Source: Bacteroidales bacterium
GTDB taxonomy: Bacteria > Bacteroidota > Bacteroidia > Bacteroidales > JAADGE01
Length of the DNA: 64,000 nucleotides
Direction of reading: 5' to 3'
Assembly (NCBI GenBank): GCA_021108035.1
Contig: JAIORQ010000026.1
Span: 1-64,000, forward strand
Shown: positions 1 to 8,984 of the stretch, one piece after another
Position numbering within the stretch: the stretch's first letter is position 1
Layout: the number at the start of each line of letters is the position of its first letter
Translations under genes and position numbers: made by a program
Notes under the pieces: model-generated
Databases searched by the model: none
Seen by the model: only the letters and a program-made list of their open reading frames with translations
Told to the model about the DNA's origin: nothing

Positions 1-150
1 AATAAGGTTTATTATAAGTCTTCTTATTTCTATTAAGGTTAAAAATAACAGATAAGGTTTTTGCAAATAATTATAAAAACCTTATTTTAAAAGTTATAAC
101 CTTAGTAGAAAATAATCCGGCTAAACTCAAAACCTTATTACCTTATTCAA
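1..150. repeat. Cluster of ATAAGGTT/AACCTTAT repeats upstream of the caspase-like gene
   Basis: The octamer-like motif ATAAGGTTT occurs in both orientations about six times between positions 1 and 147. One pair (52-62 and about 76-86) forms an inverted repeat with 11-bp arms around a short A/T-rich loop. Nothing coding was found in 1-357. Function is unknown; it could be regulatory or a remnant of a small repeat element. Confidence 0.5.
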
Positions 151-357
151 CAGCAAAACAAGCGTTTTGTATCTTGTTGATAATCAGCAAAGCATAGCTT
201 AAGTTGACGCGTATGCCTGAAAGGGCGGTATATTCAATGCGTTTTACCGGATATTAAGTTAGTGTAGATGCGGCTATGCCCTGACGGGACCGAAATGTGT
301 TTTTAATAATTTTAAACAGCCAATAAGTAATTTTAATATGTAACTATAAATAATACC

Positions 358-1878
358 ATGAAGAATATATATATCTTATTATTTTTTTTAGTATCGCCAA
401 TGTATTCATATTCTCAATTAAATGCTTATATCATAAGCGATGAAAGTAATATGGGTAAGGAAATTAGTGTAAAAATATTTGAAAATAAATTAAAAGAAAG
501 CCTTATCGAAAACAGTTTTCAAATTGTAAACAATAAGTCTTCAGCAGATTATATTTACAATTGTAAATTAACTACAAGTCAAGGTTCAGAATATCAGGGT
601 GTTTATACAAGTTTTGCAAATGCTGAATTTGATGTATCTAATGCAAACGGTAAGCATTTATTTGCCAAAGTTTATACAAATATAAAAGCAGGCGGATTAA
701 ACTATGAACATGCCGGTTCTAAAGCAATAGAAAAAGTTTCCGATAAAATTATTGCCGAATTTGAAGTTTTTCTTTTAACAGCCGACTTGTTTGAAACTGA
801 TAACAGAATAAATGAAAATTTAACAGATACCACTGTAATCCAAAGCAAAGATAAAACTCCTCCCGAAATAAAAATTATTTCACCGACTCTGTTTACAAGA
901 AGTTCCGATCCTGTTACTAAAGAAAAGCAATTAAAAATTAAAGGTATTGCCACAGACGAGAGCGGTATATTTTCTGTTATCGTAAATAACCAAGAAACAA
1001 GTTTATCGGCTGACGGATATTTCAGTATTTCTTTAAAACTTAAAATCGGAGAGAATAAATTTGTCGTTATTGCAGAGGATATAAAAGGAAACAAATCAAA
1101 GAAAGAATATATAGTTACAAGAAGTGCTAAACCTTTTAGCGGCGATAATAACACATCGCTTTCAGAAACAAATACGGGAACATACTTTGCCTTGATTATC
1201 GGAGTAAATGAATATACGGATGTAACTATTCCGTCTTTGAACAATCCGGTTTCAGATGCACAATCTTTATATGATGTGATTACAGAAAAATATTCTTTTA
1301 AAGAAGAAAACATTAATTTCATTAAAAATTCAACACGCAGAGATATTATTATTGCTTTTGATAATTTGAGTAAAACTGTAACAGAAAACGATAATCTTTT
1401 GATATTTTTTGCCGGACACGGATATTGGGATGAAAAAATGAAACAAGGCTATTGGTTGCCTGCGGATGCCTCATATGATAATTCGGTAGATTGGATTAGA
1501 AATTCAACAATTCAAGGATATATTGGAAGTATTAATTCAAAACACACATTATTAATTGCAGATGCCTGCTTCAGCGGAGGAATTTTTAAAACACGAAAAG
1601 CATTTAATGATGCTTCTGAAGGAATAAATAAACTTTATGAGCTAAGCAGTCGTAAAGCCATGACATCAGGAACTTTAAAAGAAGTCCCCGATGAAAGTGT
1701 ATTTTTAAAATATCTTGTAAAAAGATTAAATGAAAATCCGGAAAAATATATTTCGGCACAAGACTTATTCACAAGTTTTCGAACGGCAGTTTTAAACAAC
1801 AGCCCGAATGTACCTCAATACGGAACAATTAAAGATACAGGAGATGAAGGCGGTGATTTTATTTTCATTAAACAATAG
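358..1878 (+). CDS. Secreted caspase-family (C14-like) protein with Ig-like domain
   Basis: A signal peptide (about residues 1-19, ending YSYSQ) directs export. Residues about 20-150 form an unrecognised N-terminal domain. Residues about 165-255 resemble a bacterial Ig-like module (TPPEIKIISP start, ATDESGI, ending in a KEYIV strand). From about residue 274 a caspase-like p20 fold begins (FALIIGVNEY). The catalytic dyad is visible as His354 in FAGHG and Cys404 in DACFSGG, so the enzyme is probably active. Bacterial caspase-like proteases (metacaspase/orthocaspase-type) cleave after basic residues in many cases, but the substrate here cannot be told. No T9SS sorting domain is seen at the C-terminus, so a periplasmic location is likely. 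It stands alone, 44 bp upstream of a permease gene on the same strand. Confidence 0.85.
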   Translation: MKNIYILLFFLVSPMYSYSQLNAYIISDESNMGKEISVKIFENKLKESLIENSFQIVNNKSSADYIYNCKLTTSQGSEYQGVYTSFANAEFDVSNANGKHLFAKVYTNIKAGGLNYEHAGSKAIEKVSDKIIAEFEVFLLTADLFETDNRINENLTDTTVIQSKDKTPPEIKIISPTLFTRSSDPVTKEKQLKIKGIATDESGIFSVIVNNQETSLSADGYFSISLKLKIGENKFVVIAEDIKGNKSKKEYIVTRSAKPFSGDNNTSLSETNTGTYFALIIGVNEYTDVTIPSLNNPVSDAQSLYDVITEKYSFKEENINFIKNSTRRDIIIAFDNLSKTVTENDNLLIFFAGHGYWDEKMKQGYWLPADASYDNSVDWIRNSTIQGYIGSINSKHTLLIADACFSGGIFKTRKAFNDASEGINKLYELSSRKAMTSGTLKEVPDESVFLKYLVKRLNENPEKYISAQDLFTSFRTAVLNNSPNVPQYGTIKDTGDEGGDFIFIKQ

Positions 1879-1922
1879 AAGATTCACCGAAAAAATATAC
1901 TTTTGATGATTAATCAAGATGT

Positions 1923-2885
1923 ATGAGTGATATTTTTACTTCGGGATTTTTGGGAATGTTGGATGCTTTGGCAAGGGTTTTTATTATTATCATAGTTGCC
2001 GGATTGTTAGTCAGAAAGAAAATCATCTCACAGAAGCAAATTGAAGCCTTATCGAAAGTTACTGTTATTGTATTATTACCGTCCCTTGTATTTGCAAATA
2101 CCATAAAACATTTTAATCCCGACAGTTTGCCGTATTGGTGGTTACTGCCTTTGATCGGAATATTAATGAGTACAGTAGGTTTTTTATTTGCTTCGGGTGT
2201 TTTTGCACCGGATTTCAGAAAGCAAAAGAATATGATTGCTTTATCTTCCATGCAAAATGCCGGTTATCTTGTATTGCCGATAGGGCAAGTAGTATATCCC
2301 GATAAATTTGAAGAATTCGCATTAATTACTTTCTTGTTTATTCTCGGTTATAATCCGCTCTTATGGACTCTCGGTAAATACTTGGTAACATCAAAGGACG
2401 AAAAAGTTAAGTTTCATTATAAAGATTTGATTACACCGCCTGCAGTTGCTAATATTTTGTCTTTAATTATAGTTTTAATTGGTATTCAAAAGATTTTTCC
2501 TGTTATTATTATTGATTCTGTCAGTTTAATAGGAGATGCTGCGGTTCCGGTAGCAACATTTGTACTTGGGGCAACACTCGGAACAGTTTCTTTAAGAAAA
2601 TTCCCGAATATTTGGAATACAATTCGTGTAATTTTTGTAAAGTATCTGTTACTTCCCATTGCAACAATCGGTGTATTAATTTGGTTTAATGTAGCCGAAA
2701 CCAATCCCTTATTAGCCGACTTCTTTATTATACAAGCAGCAGCAGCCCCTGCAACCGGATTAATCCTGCAAGTAAGAACCTACGGCGGCGATGTAAATAA
2801 AGTAGCCGGAATGATGTTAATAACATATATCGCCTGCCTTATTGCATTACCGTTTTGGATTGCGGTTTGGCATATGATTGTTTAA
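1923..2885 (+). CDS. AEC family permease (auxin efflux carrier-like transporter)
   Basis: The 320-residue protein is almost entirely hydrophobic, with about ten membrane segments in two halves. Features of the AEC (PIN-related) family include the N-terminal AGLLVRKK turn, the NPDSLPYWW region and the conserved Asn/Pro-containing segments near SSMQNAGYLVLPIGQ and the C-terminal AAAPATGLILQ. Family members export or import small organic acids such as malate; the substrate here cannot be assigned. It lies in the inner membrane. The gene starts with ATG 44 bp after the caspase-like gene and could be cotranscribed with it, although a functional link is not obvious. Confidence 0.85.
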   Translation: MSDIFTSGFLGMLDALARVFIIIIVAGLLVRKKIISQKQIEALSKVTVIVLLPSLVFANTIKHFNPDSLPYWWLLPLIGILMSTVGFLFASGVFAPDFRKQKNMIALSSMQNAGYLVLPIGQVVYPDKFEEFALITFLFILGYNPLLWTLGKYLVTSKDEKVKFHYKDLITPPAVANILSLIIVLIGIQKIFPVIIIDSVSLIGDAAVPVATFVLGATLGTVSLRKFPNIWNTIRVIFVKYLLLPIATIGVLIWFNVAETNPLLADFFIIQAAAAPATGLILQVRTYGGDVNKVAGMMLITYIACLIALPFWIAVWHMIV

Positions 2886-2958
2886 AAACCACTTACTCCG
2901 CAAGTCAGGGTTTGACTCTTTTAATAACAGACATTAAACAAAATTGTTTCCGATTTTA

Positions 2959-3089
2959 GATACTGTATGAAAGCGTAAAATTGAATTTAGATTAGCCCAT
3001 GACTTCAGTCGTGGGGCATTGACAATCAGCACATTAATCTTAACCGTTTTAACGGTTTTGAATTTTTCAGTATGTTTTCACACAGTATC
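2959..3089. repeat. IS200/IS605- or REP-like hairpin element remnant
   Basis: An inverted pair GATACTGT (2959-2966) and ACAGTATC (3082-3089) bounds about 130 bp. Inside are two perfect or near-perfect hairpins: CCCATGAC-TTCA-GTCGTGGG-type at 2996-3015 and AACCGTT-TT-AACGGTT at 3042-3057. Stem-loops of the GACTTCAGTC type occur at ends of IS200/IS605-family elements and REP sequences. No transposase is present. The rest of the 2886-3355 gap contains no credible gene. Confidence 0.5.
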
Positions 3090-3355
3090 TTCAATCGGGG
3101 ATAAAAATAACTACACAAAAAATCGTCGGCAAAACCCCGTTCGGACGATGCTCCGGCCTCGTTCGTAATATTATGTATTCGTATCCCTGTATAGTTCAGT
3201 CTGTTACTTGCTAAGCAAAGTATGCAATTTCGCTTCACCATAATCAATAGTTTTCAACTATCACATTTTCAGTTAATTTTTACAAATAATTTGAAATAAC
3301 CATATTTTTTGTATATTGTATATTCTTAATTTTATAAATTTTAACATTAAACATT

Positions 3356-3880
3356 ATGAAAAAATTATTTTTGTTATTTTTAGTATCATTATTTACTGTC
3401 GGCTTATTTGCACAAAATGAGAAATTTGTTTCGAATAAATATAAGTTTAAAATGGATGTTCCCGACGGTTTTGTATTTAAAACCGCTCAAGACGGAGAGT
3501 GGGGAAGGATGATAGGGATTCATCCTAAAACCGATACAAAATTGAATGCTTTTACAAGAAAGGGAGTTTATACAAAAGATGAAATTTATGATTTTGGTGT
3601 TAACAAAACCGGAATTCCGAGAGGTGAATGGAAAATAGTTGCCGAGGGCAAGGATAAAAACGGTTTTGAATGGTACGAAAGATACAAAAGTGATTATAAC
3701 GGAAAAGTATTATTTGCTTTAATCGGCAAAAATAAAGGCGATGACATTTATTATTTGATGTTCGTTCTCGGGCCGAAAGGTGAATTTGTCAAACATGAAA
3801 AAAATTATAAAGAATGGATGAACAGTTTTACGGGTGTTAATATTACTAAAGATAAAATTTTAGATTCCAAAACTGATTAA
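3356..3880 (+). CDS. Small exported protein of unknown function
   Basis: The 174-residue product begins with a clear signal peptide (MKKLFLLFLVSLFTVGLFAQ), so it is exported to the periplasm or beyond. The mature part is soluble in character, rich in Lys, Gly and aromatic residues, with no cysteine and no lipobox. No family was recognised. The pattern of a short N-terminal strand followed by FKMDVPDGF and a later GKNKGDDIYYLMFVLG segment is reminiscent of small alpha/beta stress or fatty-acid-binding-like folds, but this is a guess. It is isolated: repeats lie upstream and the converging RNase Z gene downstream. Confidence 0.6.
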   Translation: MKKLFLLFLVSLFTVGLFAQNEKFVSNKYKFKMDVPDGFVFKTAQDGEWGRMIGIHPKTDTKLNAFTRKGVYTKDEIYDFGVNKTGIPRGEWKIVAEGKDKNGFEWYERYKSDYNGKVLFALIGKNKGDDIYYLMFVLGPKGEFVKHEKNYKEWMNSFTGVNITKDKILDSKTD

Positions 3881-4040
3881 AGTAAAAAAACACAACAAAA
3901 AAACTTGCTTCATATTTTTTGAGGTGAGTTTTTTATTATGTGTACAGCGTGGCACGGTTTACCTGATTATTTGAAATGTATTTTTCTCATCACCTCAAAA
4001 TGAAATTTAGCCGAAATGTTTGGATGTAGGAATGAAACAA

Positions 4041-4096
4041 CAATGCAACAATGCAACAATGCAACAATGCAACAATGCAACAATGCAACAATGTAA
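4041..4096 (+). repeat. Octanucleotide tandem array (CAATGCAA)7
   Basis: Seven 8-bp units follow one another, six exact CAATGCAA and a last CAATGTAA. The array ends one base before the stop codon (4098-4100) of the minus-strand RNase Z gene. Related arrays occur at 16820-16851 and 56496-56543. Confidence 0.9.
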
Positions 4097-4097
4097 A

Positions 4098-5024
4098 TTA
4101 TTCTTTCTCTCTTTCTAAAGCTATGCTGAAAACATCACCGTCATTAACAGCCAATGTGTTCGGGAATATTTTTTTTGCTTCTTCAAGAATAATGTCGGTA
4201 TCTTTATATCTTGTTGAAAAATGCCCTATAAGAAGTTTCTTAACATTTGCTTTTAAGGCAATTGTTCCGGCATCTTCGGAAGTTGAATGTTTTGTTATAT
4301 CGGCAGTCTCCTGCAAATCTTTGGCAAAGGTTGCTTCGTGATATAAGACATCTGTATTTTTTATGTACGGAATTGTTTCTTCAAAATACTTTGTATCGGA
4401 ACAATAGGCGTATGACCTTGCTTTGTAGGGAGGATAACTTAATTTTGAGTTTTTGATAAGTTCTCCTTCTTTGGTAGTAAAATTTTTCCCTTGCTTTATA
4501 TTCAGTATATCTTTAATTCCAAGATTATATTTAACAATGGCTTCTTTTTTTATGTTTCTTTCCTTTGGTTTTTCTTTAAGAAAATATCCGTAAGTTTCTA
4601 TTCTGTGGTCAAGAGGGAATGCTGAAACTTCAATGCTTTTAGTTTCGTAAATTATTTTTTTATTTTCATGACTTATTCTGTGAAAGAAAATGTTGAAACC
4701 GATTTCAATTTTATTAATAACAGAATAAACTTTTTTTTCAAGATTTCCGGGAGAATATATGTGAAGGTCATTTTTTCGCCCCAATAGATTAAATGTTGAA
4801 ATAACGCCCCAAATTCCGAAGAAATGATCTCCGTGAAGATGAGTAATAAAGATGTGGTTGATTTTAGAAAAACTTATTTTAAATTTTCTTAATTGAATTT
4901 GTGTTCCTTCACCGCAATCAATTAAAAAAAACCGCTCATGTATATTAACAACATGAGCGGAAGGGAATTTTTTTGATGTGGGTAGTGCTGAACTGCTACC
5001 CAATACAGTTATTTCAAAAGACAT
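4098..5024 (-). CDS. rnz: Ribonuclease Z (tRNA 3' endonuclease)
   Basis: RNase Z removes 3' trailers from tRNA precursors in the cytoplasm. The 308-residue length fits the short bacterial form. The metallo-beta-lactamase zinc motif HLHGDH is at residues 62-67, preceded by the glycine-rich LGSSSALPT start and IDCGEGTQIQL. Further zinc ligands are in the YCSDT, YHEATF and LLIGHFSTRY segments. The gene starts 6 bp after the end of the STAS-domain gene on the same strand, so the two are probably one operon. The 3' end abuts an octanucleotide array, described separately. Confidence 0.95.
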   Translation of the reverse strand: MSFEITVLGSSSALPTSKKFPSAHVVNIHERFFLIDCGEGTQIQLRKFKISFSKINHIFITHLHGDHFFGIWGVISTFNLLGRKNDLHIYSPGNLEKKVYSVINKIEIGFNIFFHRISHENKKIIYETKSIEVSAFPLDHRIETYGYFLKEKPKERNIKKEAIVKYNLGIKDILNIKQGKNFTTKEGELIKNSKLSYPPYKARSYAYCSDTKYFEETIPYIKNTDVLYHEATFAKDLQETADITKHSTSEDAGTIALKANVKKLLIGHFSTRYKDTDIILEEAKKIFPNTLAVNDGDVFSIALEREKE

Positions 5025-5030
5025 AAATCA

Positions 5031-5375
5031 TTAATTGATTTTGCTTTCTGCTTTTTCAAGAGTATCTTCTATTGATAAAACAGAATCTAATTGAGAAATT
5101 GAAATCAATCTTTCAACTGCATTTTGAAGTCCTGTTAATATAAACTGCCCCTTTGCATTTTTGCATAATCTGTTAGCAACTAATATTGAACTCAAACCTG
5201 ATGAATCACAATATTCGGTTTTACTTAAATCAATAATCATATTTTTTTCTCCGTTTCCGGCAATCATTACTAATTCAGATTTGAAAGAAGGAGCAATACT
5301 GGTGTCAAGTTTTTTTACTAAAACCTGAATAACAGTATGATTATCTTTTTTTACTACATCATATTTTTTTTCCAT
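5031..5375 (-). CDS. STAS-domain protein (anti-sigma-factor antagonist type)
   Basis: The 114-residue protein is a single STAS domain. The conserved phosphorylation-site region is visible as IDLSKTEYCDSSGLSSIL, with Ser58/Ser59 in the DSSGL motif. Such proteins act as antagonists of anti-sigma factors or as partner-switching regulators whose Ser is phosphorylated by a HPK-like kinase. No cognate kinase or sigma factor is encoded nearby, so the pathway is unknown. It lies 6 bp upstream of rnz and downstream of rpsA, separated from rpsA by a strong hairpin. Confidence 0.88.
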   Translation of the reverse strand: MEKKYDVVKKDNHTVIQVLVKKLDTSIAPSFKSELVMIAGNGEKNMIIDLSKTEYCDSSGLSSILVANRLCKNAKGQFILTGLQNAVERLISISQLDSVLSIEDTLEKAESKIN

Positions 5376-5417
5376 AACCTGTGAATATATTCATTTATTA
5401 CTTGTAAATATACAATA

Positions 5418-5449
5418 AACAGATGAAAGATAAAAATCTTTCATCTGTT
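5418..5449. terminator. Hairpin between rpsA and the STAS gene
   Basis: Perfect arms of about 15 bp (AACAGATGAAAGAT / ATCTTTCATCTGTT) with an AAAA loop lie 8 bp beyond the rpsA stop codon. It likely ends or attenuates rpsA transcription. The longer T-run is on the plus strand; the minus strand has only a short one. Confidence 0.65.
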
Positions 5450-5456
5450 TTTTTAA

Positions 5457-7958
5457 TTATTTATCATCTTCTTTTTTATCATCTTCCTTTTCAACTTTCT
5501 TTTTATCAGTTTTCTTGGTAGATTTTTTATCATCGTCTTTTTCTGCTTTTGCCTTTTTGGAAGGGGTTTTCTTTACAGTTTTCTTTTTTTCATCCTTCAC
5601 TTTGTCGTCTTTCTTTTTTTCATCCTTCACTTTGTCGTCTTTCTTTTTTTCATCCTTTACTTTTTCATCTTTCTTTTTTTCATCCTTTACTTTGACGTCT
5701 TTCTTTTTTTCATCCTTCACTTTGTCATCTTTCTTTTTTTCATCTTTCACTTTGACGTCTTTCTTTTTCTCATCTTTCACTTTGACATCTTTCTTTTTTT
5801 CTTCTTCCTTTCTTTCGGCTTTAAATTTTTCTCTTGAAGCAGTGCTTAATTTATCTTTTAATTCAGATAAACTGCTGATATCACCTAATGTTGTTTTTTC
5901 AATATCAGTTTTATAGTTTGTTTTTGTTGATTTCGTTTTTGTTCTTTCTTTATATGTTCTTAAATGAGAAACAACAATTTTCTTTGCATCTTTATGGAAA
6001 TCAATAACTTTCACTAATATTTTTTCATCTTCAACCGGCATTGATCCGTCTTCTTTTTTAAAATGATTAATAGGGCAAACAGCTTCAACACCGTAAGGCA
6101 ATGTAATAAATCCTTCTTTCTGTCCGATTTTAACAATTGTTCCTTCATGATCACTGTCAATACAGAATAATGTTTCGAAAACATCCCACGGATTTTCTTC
6201 TAATTGTTTATGTCCGAGGCTTAATCTTCTGTTTTCTTTATCAATTTCTAAAACAACTACTTCAATATCTGCATCAATTTCAGTAAATTCAGCCGGATGT
6301 TTAATTTTTTTCGTCCAAGAAAGGTCAGAAATATGTACTAAACCGTCAACACCTTCTTCAAGTTCTACAAAGATACCGAAGTTAGTAAAGTTTTTAACCT
6401 TTGCTTTATGTTTAGAATCAACTATATATTTTTCTTCAATTTGTTCCCACGGATCCGGTTTTAATTGTTTAATACCGAGTGACATTTTTCTTTCTTCTTT
6501 TTCAAGAGTTAAGATTTGTGCCTCAACGATATCGCCTATTTTAAAGAAATCTTGGGCTGTTCTTAAATGTTGTGACCAAGACATTTCCGAAACATGAATT
6601 AAACCTTCTACACCCGGTTTAATTTCAATAAATGCACCGTAATCAGCAATAACAACTACTTTACCTTTTACTTTATTTCCAATTATCAGATCAGGATCTA
6701 AGGAATCCCAAGGATGTTCTTGTAATTGTTTTAAACCGAGAGCAATTCTTTTTTTGCTTTCATCAAAATCAAGAATTACAACATTTAATTTTTGATCTAA
6801 CTCAACAACTTCATCAGGATGATTTACTCTGCCCCATGACAGGTCAGTTATGTGGATAAGTCCGTCAACACCGCCCAAATCAATGAATACTCCGTATGAA
6901 GTTATATTTTTAACAGTACCTTCAAGTACTTGTCCTTTTTCTAATTGTTCAATAATTTTAGCTTTTTGTTCTTCAAGTTCAGCTTCAATAAGTGCTTTGT
7001 GAGAAACTACTACGTTTTTAAATTCTTTGTTGATTTTTACAACTTTGAATTCCATCGTTTTACCTACATAAGCATCATAATCTCTGATCGGTTTAACATC
7101 AATTTGAGAGCCGGGTAAGAATGCTTCAATACCAAATACATCTACAATCATACCTCCTTTTGTACGACATTTAATATATCCGTTAATAATTTCATCATTA
7201 TCAAGTGAAGAATTAACTTTCTCCCAAGATCGCAATGTTCTTGCTTTTTTATGAGATAAAATAAGTTGTCCGGTTCTGTCTTCTTGAGATTCAATATAAA
7301 CTTCTACTTGATCACCGATTTTTAATTCAGGATTATAACGGAATTCATTAAGACTGATAACACCTTCAGATTTGTATCCTATGTTTATAACAACATCTTT
7401 ATCAGTTAATGCAATTACAGTTCCGTCTAAAACTTCTTTTTCAGAAATTGTAGATAAAGTTTCGCCGTAAACTTTTTCAAGTTCAGTTCTTTTTTCATTG
7501 CTGTAATCATCAACTTCAGCTGATGCAGTATCCCAATCAAAATCCATAGTTGATGCGTTTTCAGTAATAAACACATCGCTTTTTGCTTCTTCTTCCTTTA
7601 CTTCTTCCTTTACTTCTTCTTTAACTTCTTCTTTAACTTCTTCTTTAACTTCTTCTTTAACTTCTTCCTTTACGTCTTCTTTTACTTCTTCTTTGACTTC
7701 TTCCTTTACTTCTTCTTTGACTTCTTCTTTAACTTCTTCTTTAACTTCTTCTTTAACTTCTTCTTTAACTTCTTCTTTGACTTCTTCTTTGACTTCTTCT
7801 TTGACTTCTTCTTTGACTTCTTCTTTGATTTCTTCTTTGATTTCTTCTTTGACTTCTTCTTTGACTTCTTCCTTAACTTCTTCTGAAGTTTTTAACTCGT
7901 CTTGATTTTCAATAACGGGTTCTTGTTTTTTTTTGTTTTCGTTTACTTTTTCGCTCAT
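5457..7958 (-). CDS. rpsA: 30S ribosomal protein S1 with expanded repeat tails
   Basis: Six S1 RNA-binding domains occupy residues about 155-700. Clear examples are GVFIDLGGVDGLIHITDLSW, GAFIEIKPGVEGLIHVSEMS and GIFVELEEGVDGLVHISDLS. S1 binds mRNA and helps the 30S subunit initiate. The protein is 833 residues, longer than the usual ~560-630. An N-terminal extension (about residues 25-122) is about 24 copies of a KEEV tetrapeptide encoded by 12-bp DNA repeats. The C-terminal tail (about residues 714-793) holds seven copies of the decapeptide KKKD(V/D/E)KVKDE, encoded by 30-bp repeats, and ends in a Lys-rich segment. The tails are charged and probably disordered. The start is the first ATG of the frame (MSEKVNENKKK). 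Confidence 0.95.
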   Translation of the reverse strand: MSEKVNENKKKQEPVIENQDELKTSEEVKEEVKEEVKEEIKEEIKEEVKEEVKEEVKEEVKEEVKEEVKEEVKEEVKEEVKEEVKEEVKEEVKEDVKEEVKEEVKEEVKEEVKEEVKEEVKEEEAKSDVFITENASTMDFDWDTASAEVDDYSNEKRTELEKVYGETLSTISEKEVLDGTVIALTDKDVVINIGYKSEGVISLNEFRYNPELKIGDQVEVYIESQEDRTGQLILSHKKARTLRSWEKVNSSLDNDEIINGYIKCRTKGGMIVDVFGIEAFLPGSQIDVKPIRDYDAYVGKTMEFKVVKINKEFKNVVVSHKALIEAELEEQKAKIIEQLEKGQVLEGTVKNITSYGVFIDLGGVDGLIHITDLSWGRVNHPDEVVELDQKLNVVILDFDESKKRIALGLKQLQEHPWDSLDPDLIIGNKVKGKVVVIADYGAFIEIKPGVEGLIHVSEMSWSQHLRTAQDFFKIGDIVEAQILTLEKEERKMSLGIKQLKPDPWEQIEEKYIVDSKHKAKVKNFTNFGIFVELEEGVDGLVHISDLSWTKKIKHPAEFTEIDADIEVVVLEIDKENRRLSLGHKQLEENPWDVFETLFCIDSDHEGTIVKIGQKEGFITLPYGVEAVCPINHFKKEDGSMPVEDEKILVKVIDFHKDAKKIVVSHLRTYKERTKTKSTKTNYKTDIEKTTLGDISSLSELKDKLSTASREKFKAERKEEEKKKDVKVKDEKKKDVKVKDEKKKDDKVKDEKKKDVKVKDEKKKDEKVKDEKKKDDKVKDEKKKDDKVKDEKKKTVKKTPSKKAKAEKDDDKKSTKKTDKKKVEKEDDKKEDDK
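5580..5800 (-). repeat. 30-bp tandem repeats encoding KKKDxKVKDE in rpsA
   Basis: Seven near-identical 30-bp units lie in the 3' part of rpsA. Differences between units are mostly single bases, which suggests recent slippage or unequal recombination. Confidence 0.9.
7590..7880 (-). repeat. 12-bp tandem repeats encoding (KEEV)n in rpsA
   Basis: Coding units of the type AAAGAAGAAGTT, with A/G variants and occasional EEI or EDV changes, run about 24 times. The unit is a multiple of three, so copy-number changes would keep the frame. Confidence 0.9.
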
Positions 7959-8170
7959 TTTAGTTTAAAAATTAATAAGTTAGACATTATATTATAGATA
8001 AATTTAAGACAGCAAAAATAAAATTTTAATTTATATAAAAAACAATTAACCGGAATTTTATTAAATTTTACAGCCTAAATCTCATTTGGGGGTGCTGAAT
8101 TGAATTTTTTTGATAATTTTGTTTACGCAAAAACAGCAAAGATTATACACAAAAAATACAAAGATTTAAT

Positions 8171-8734
8171 ATGCAAAATCTTCAATCAAGAATACCAAAG
8201 ATCTTTTATTCTGAAGAAACGGGAGGTTTGCATAAAACATGTATAATGTGTGATGATTTGATCCTGAAATATGAGCATGGATATATTATTGAAAAAGCTT
8301 TTAAAAGAAACGAAAAATCTAATAAATTTGATGTGATTTTTGAATATGCTTTATGTACAGAATGTCAACAAAGTTTATCCAAAGAAATGTCTCATAAGAG
8401 TATGAGAAATATTCAACAATATTTCCTTAAATATAAAAGTAATATATCCGGTTTAAACAGTTCTGAATCTGATATAAGTAAAAGATTATCGAATTGTATG
8501 ATAACAAATATTGATGTTAACGAGATGGATGAGTATCAAATTGCCGGACAATTTTATAAAAATTCTATGATTGTATTCGATGCGTTTCCTTTTGCCGTAG
8601 GAGAAATTGCTATTAATGAGATACAAGAAATGTTATCAGAGAAAACAAGAGGTTTTTCCGATAAATTTAAAGACTTAATCTTACCTCCCGATGTCAGAGA
8701 CAAAATTCCGGACGATCGCTTAGTTTTTTTCTAA
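8171..8734 (+). CDS. Unknown protein with two CxxC pairs (zinc-ribbon-like)
   Basis: The 187-residue protein has no signal peptide or membrane segment and is probably cytoplasmic. Two CxxC motifs, Cys24/Cys27 (TCIMCDD) and Cys62/Cys65 (LCTECQQ), are spaced as in a zinc ribbon that could hold one metal ion. The C-terminal half is helical in character and ends PDVRDKIPDDRLVFF. No family was recognised. It is divergent from rpsA (212-bp gap), which places two promoters in 7959-8170, and stands alone ahead of the lipoprotein gene. Confidence 0.6.
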   Translation: MQNLQSRIPKIFYSEETGGLHKTCIMCDDLILKYEHGYIIEKAFKRNEKSNKFDVIFEYALCTECQQSLSKEMSHKSMRNIQQYFLKYKSNISGLNSSESDISKRLSNCMITNIDVNEMDEYQIAGQFYKNSMIVFDAFPFAVGEIAINEIQEMLSEKTRGFSDKFKDLILPPDVRDKIPDDRLVFF

Positions 8735-8902
8735 GTTAATGACAAGCTAAAAAAAATATTAAAAAATATTTATTAACAATTAAATTAACAATTTTAGTAA
8801 ACTTTATAATACAATTTAGGTTATAGTCTTTACTTTTTTTCTTCGGAATTATACATTTTTCATGTAATGCATAATTTACGCAGAACCTTTGTAATAGTAT
8901 CT

Positions 8903-8926
8903 TTTGGCATATTGGTATAACTTTTG
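8903..8926 (+). promoter_or_regulatory. Likely promoter of the Asn/Ser-rich lipoprotein gene
   Basis: A TTTGG element (8903-8907) and a TATAACTTTTG box (to 8926) resemble the Bacteroidota -33 and -7 elements. A strong Shine-Dalgarno-like AAGGAGG precedes the ATG at 8985, which is uncommon in this phylum. Confidence 0.4.
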
Positions 8927-8984
8927 CAATATTGATTATAGAAAAATCAAACAATAATTAAATCAAACAAAGGAGGAAATTAAA

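Noticed and set aside
358-1878. Caspase-like gene as part of an anti-phage system (CBASS/gasdermin-like)
   Set aside because: It has a signal peptide and no neighbouring gasdermin, nucleotide cyclase or sensor gene.
3026-3247. 73-codon frame on the minus strand
   Set aside because: Lies within the IS200/REP-like hairpin region, and the sequence looks like repeat DNA, not a conserved protein.
4051-4341. Plus-strand frame starting in the octanucleotide array
   Set aside because: Overlaps rnz completely in antisense; first residues are repeat-encoded.
5515-5916. Ser/Phe-rich open frame opposite the 3' part of rpsA (and a similar one at 7693-7905)
   Set aside because: Pure antisense of the low-complexity rpsA repeats; no start context or composition of a real protein.
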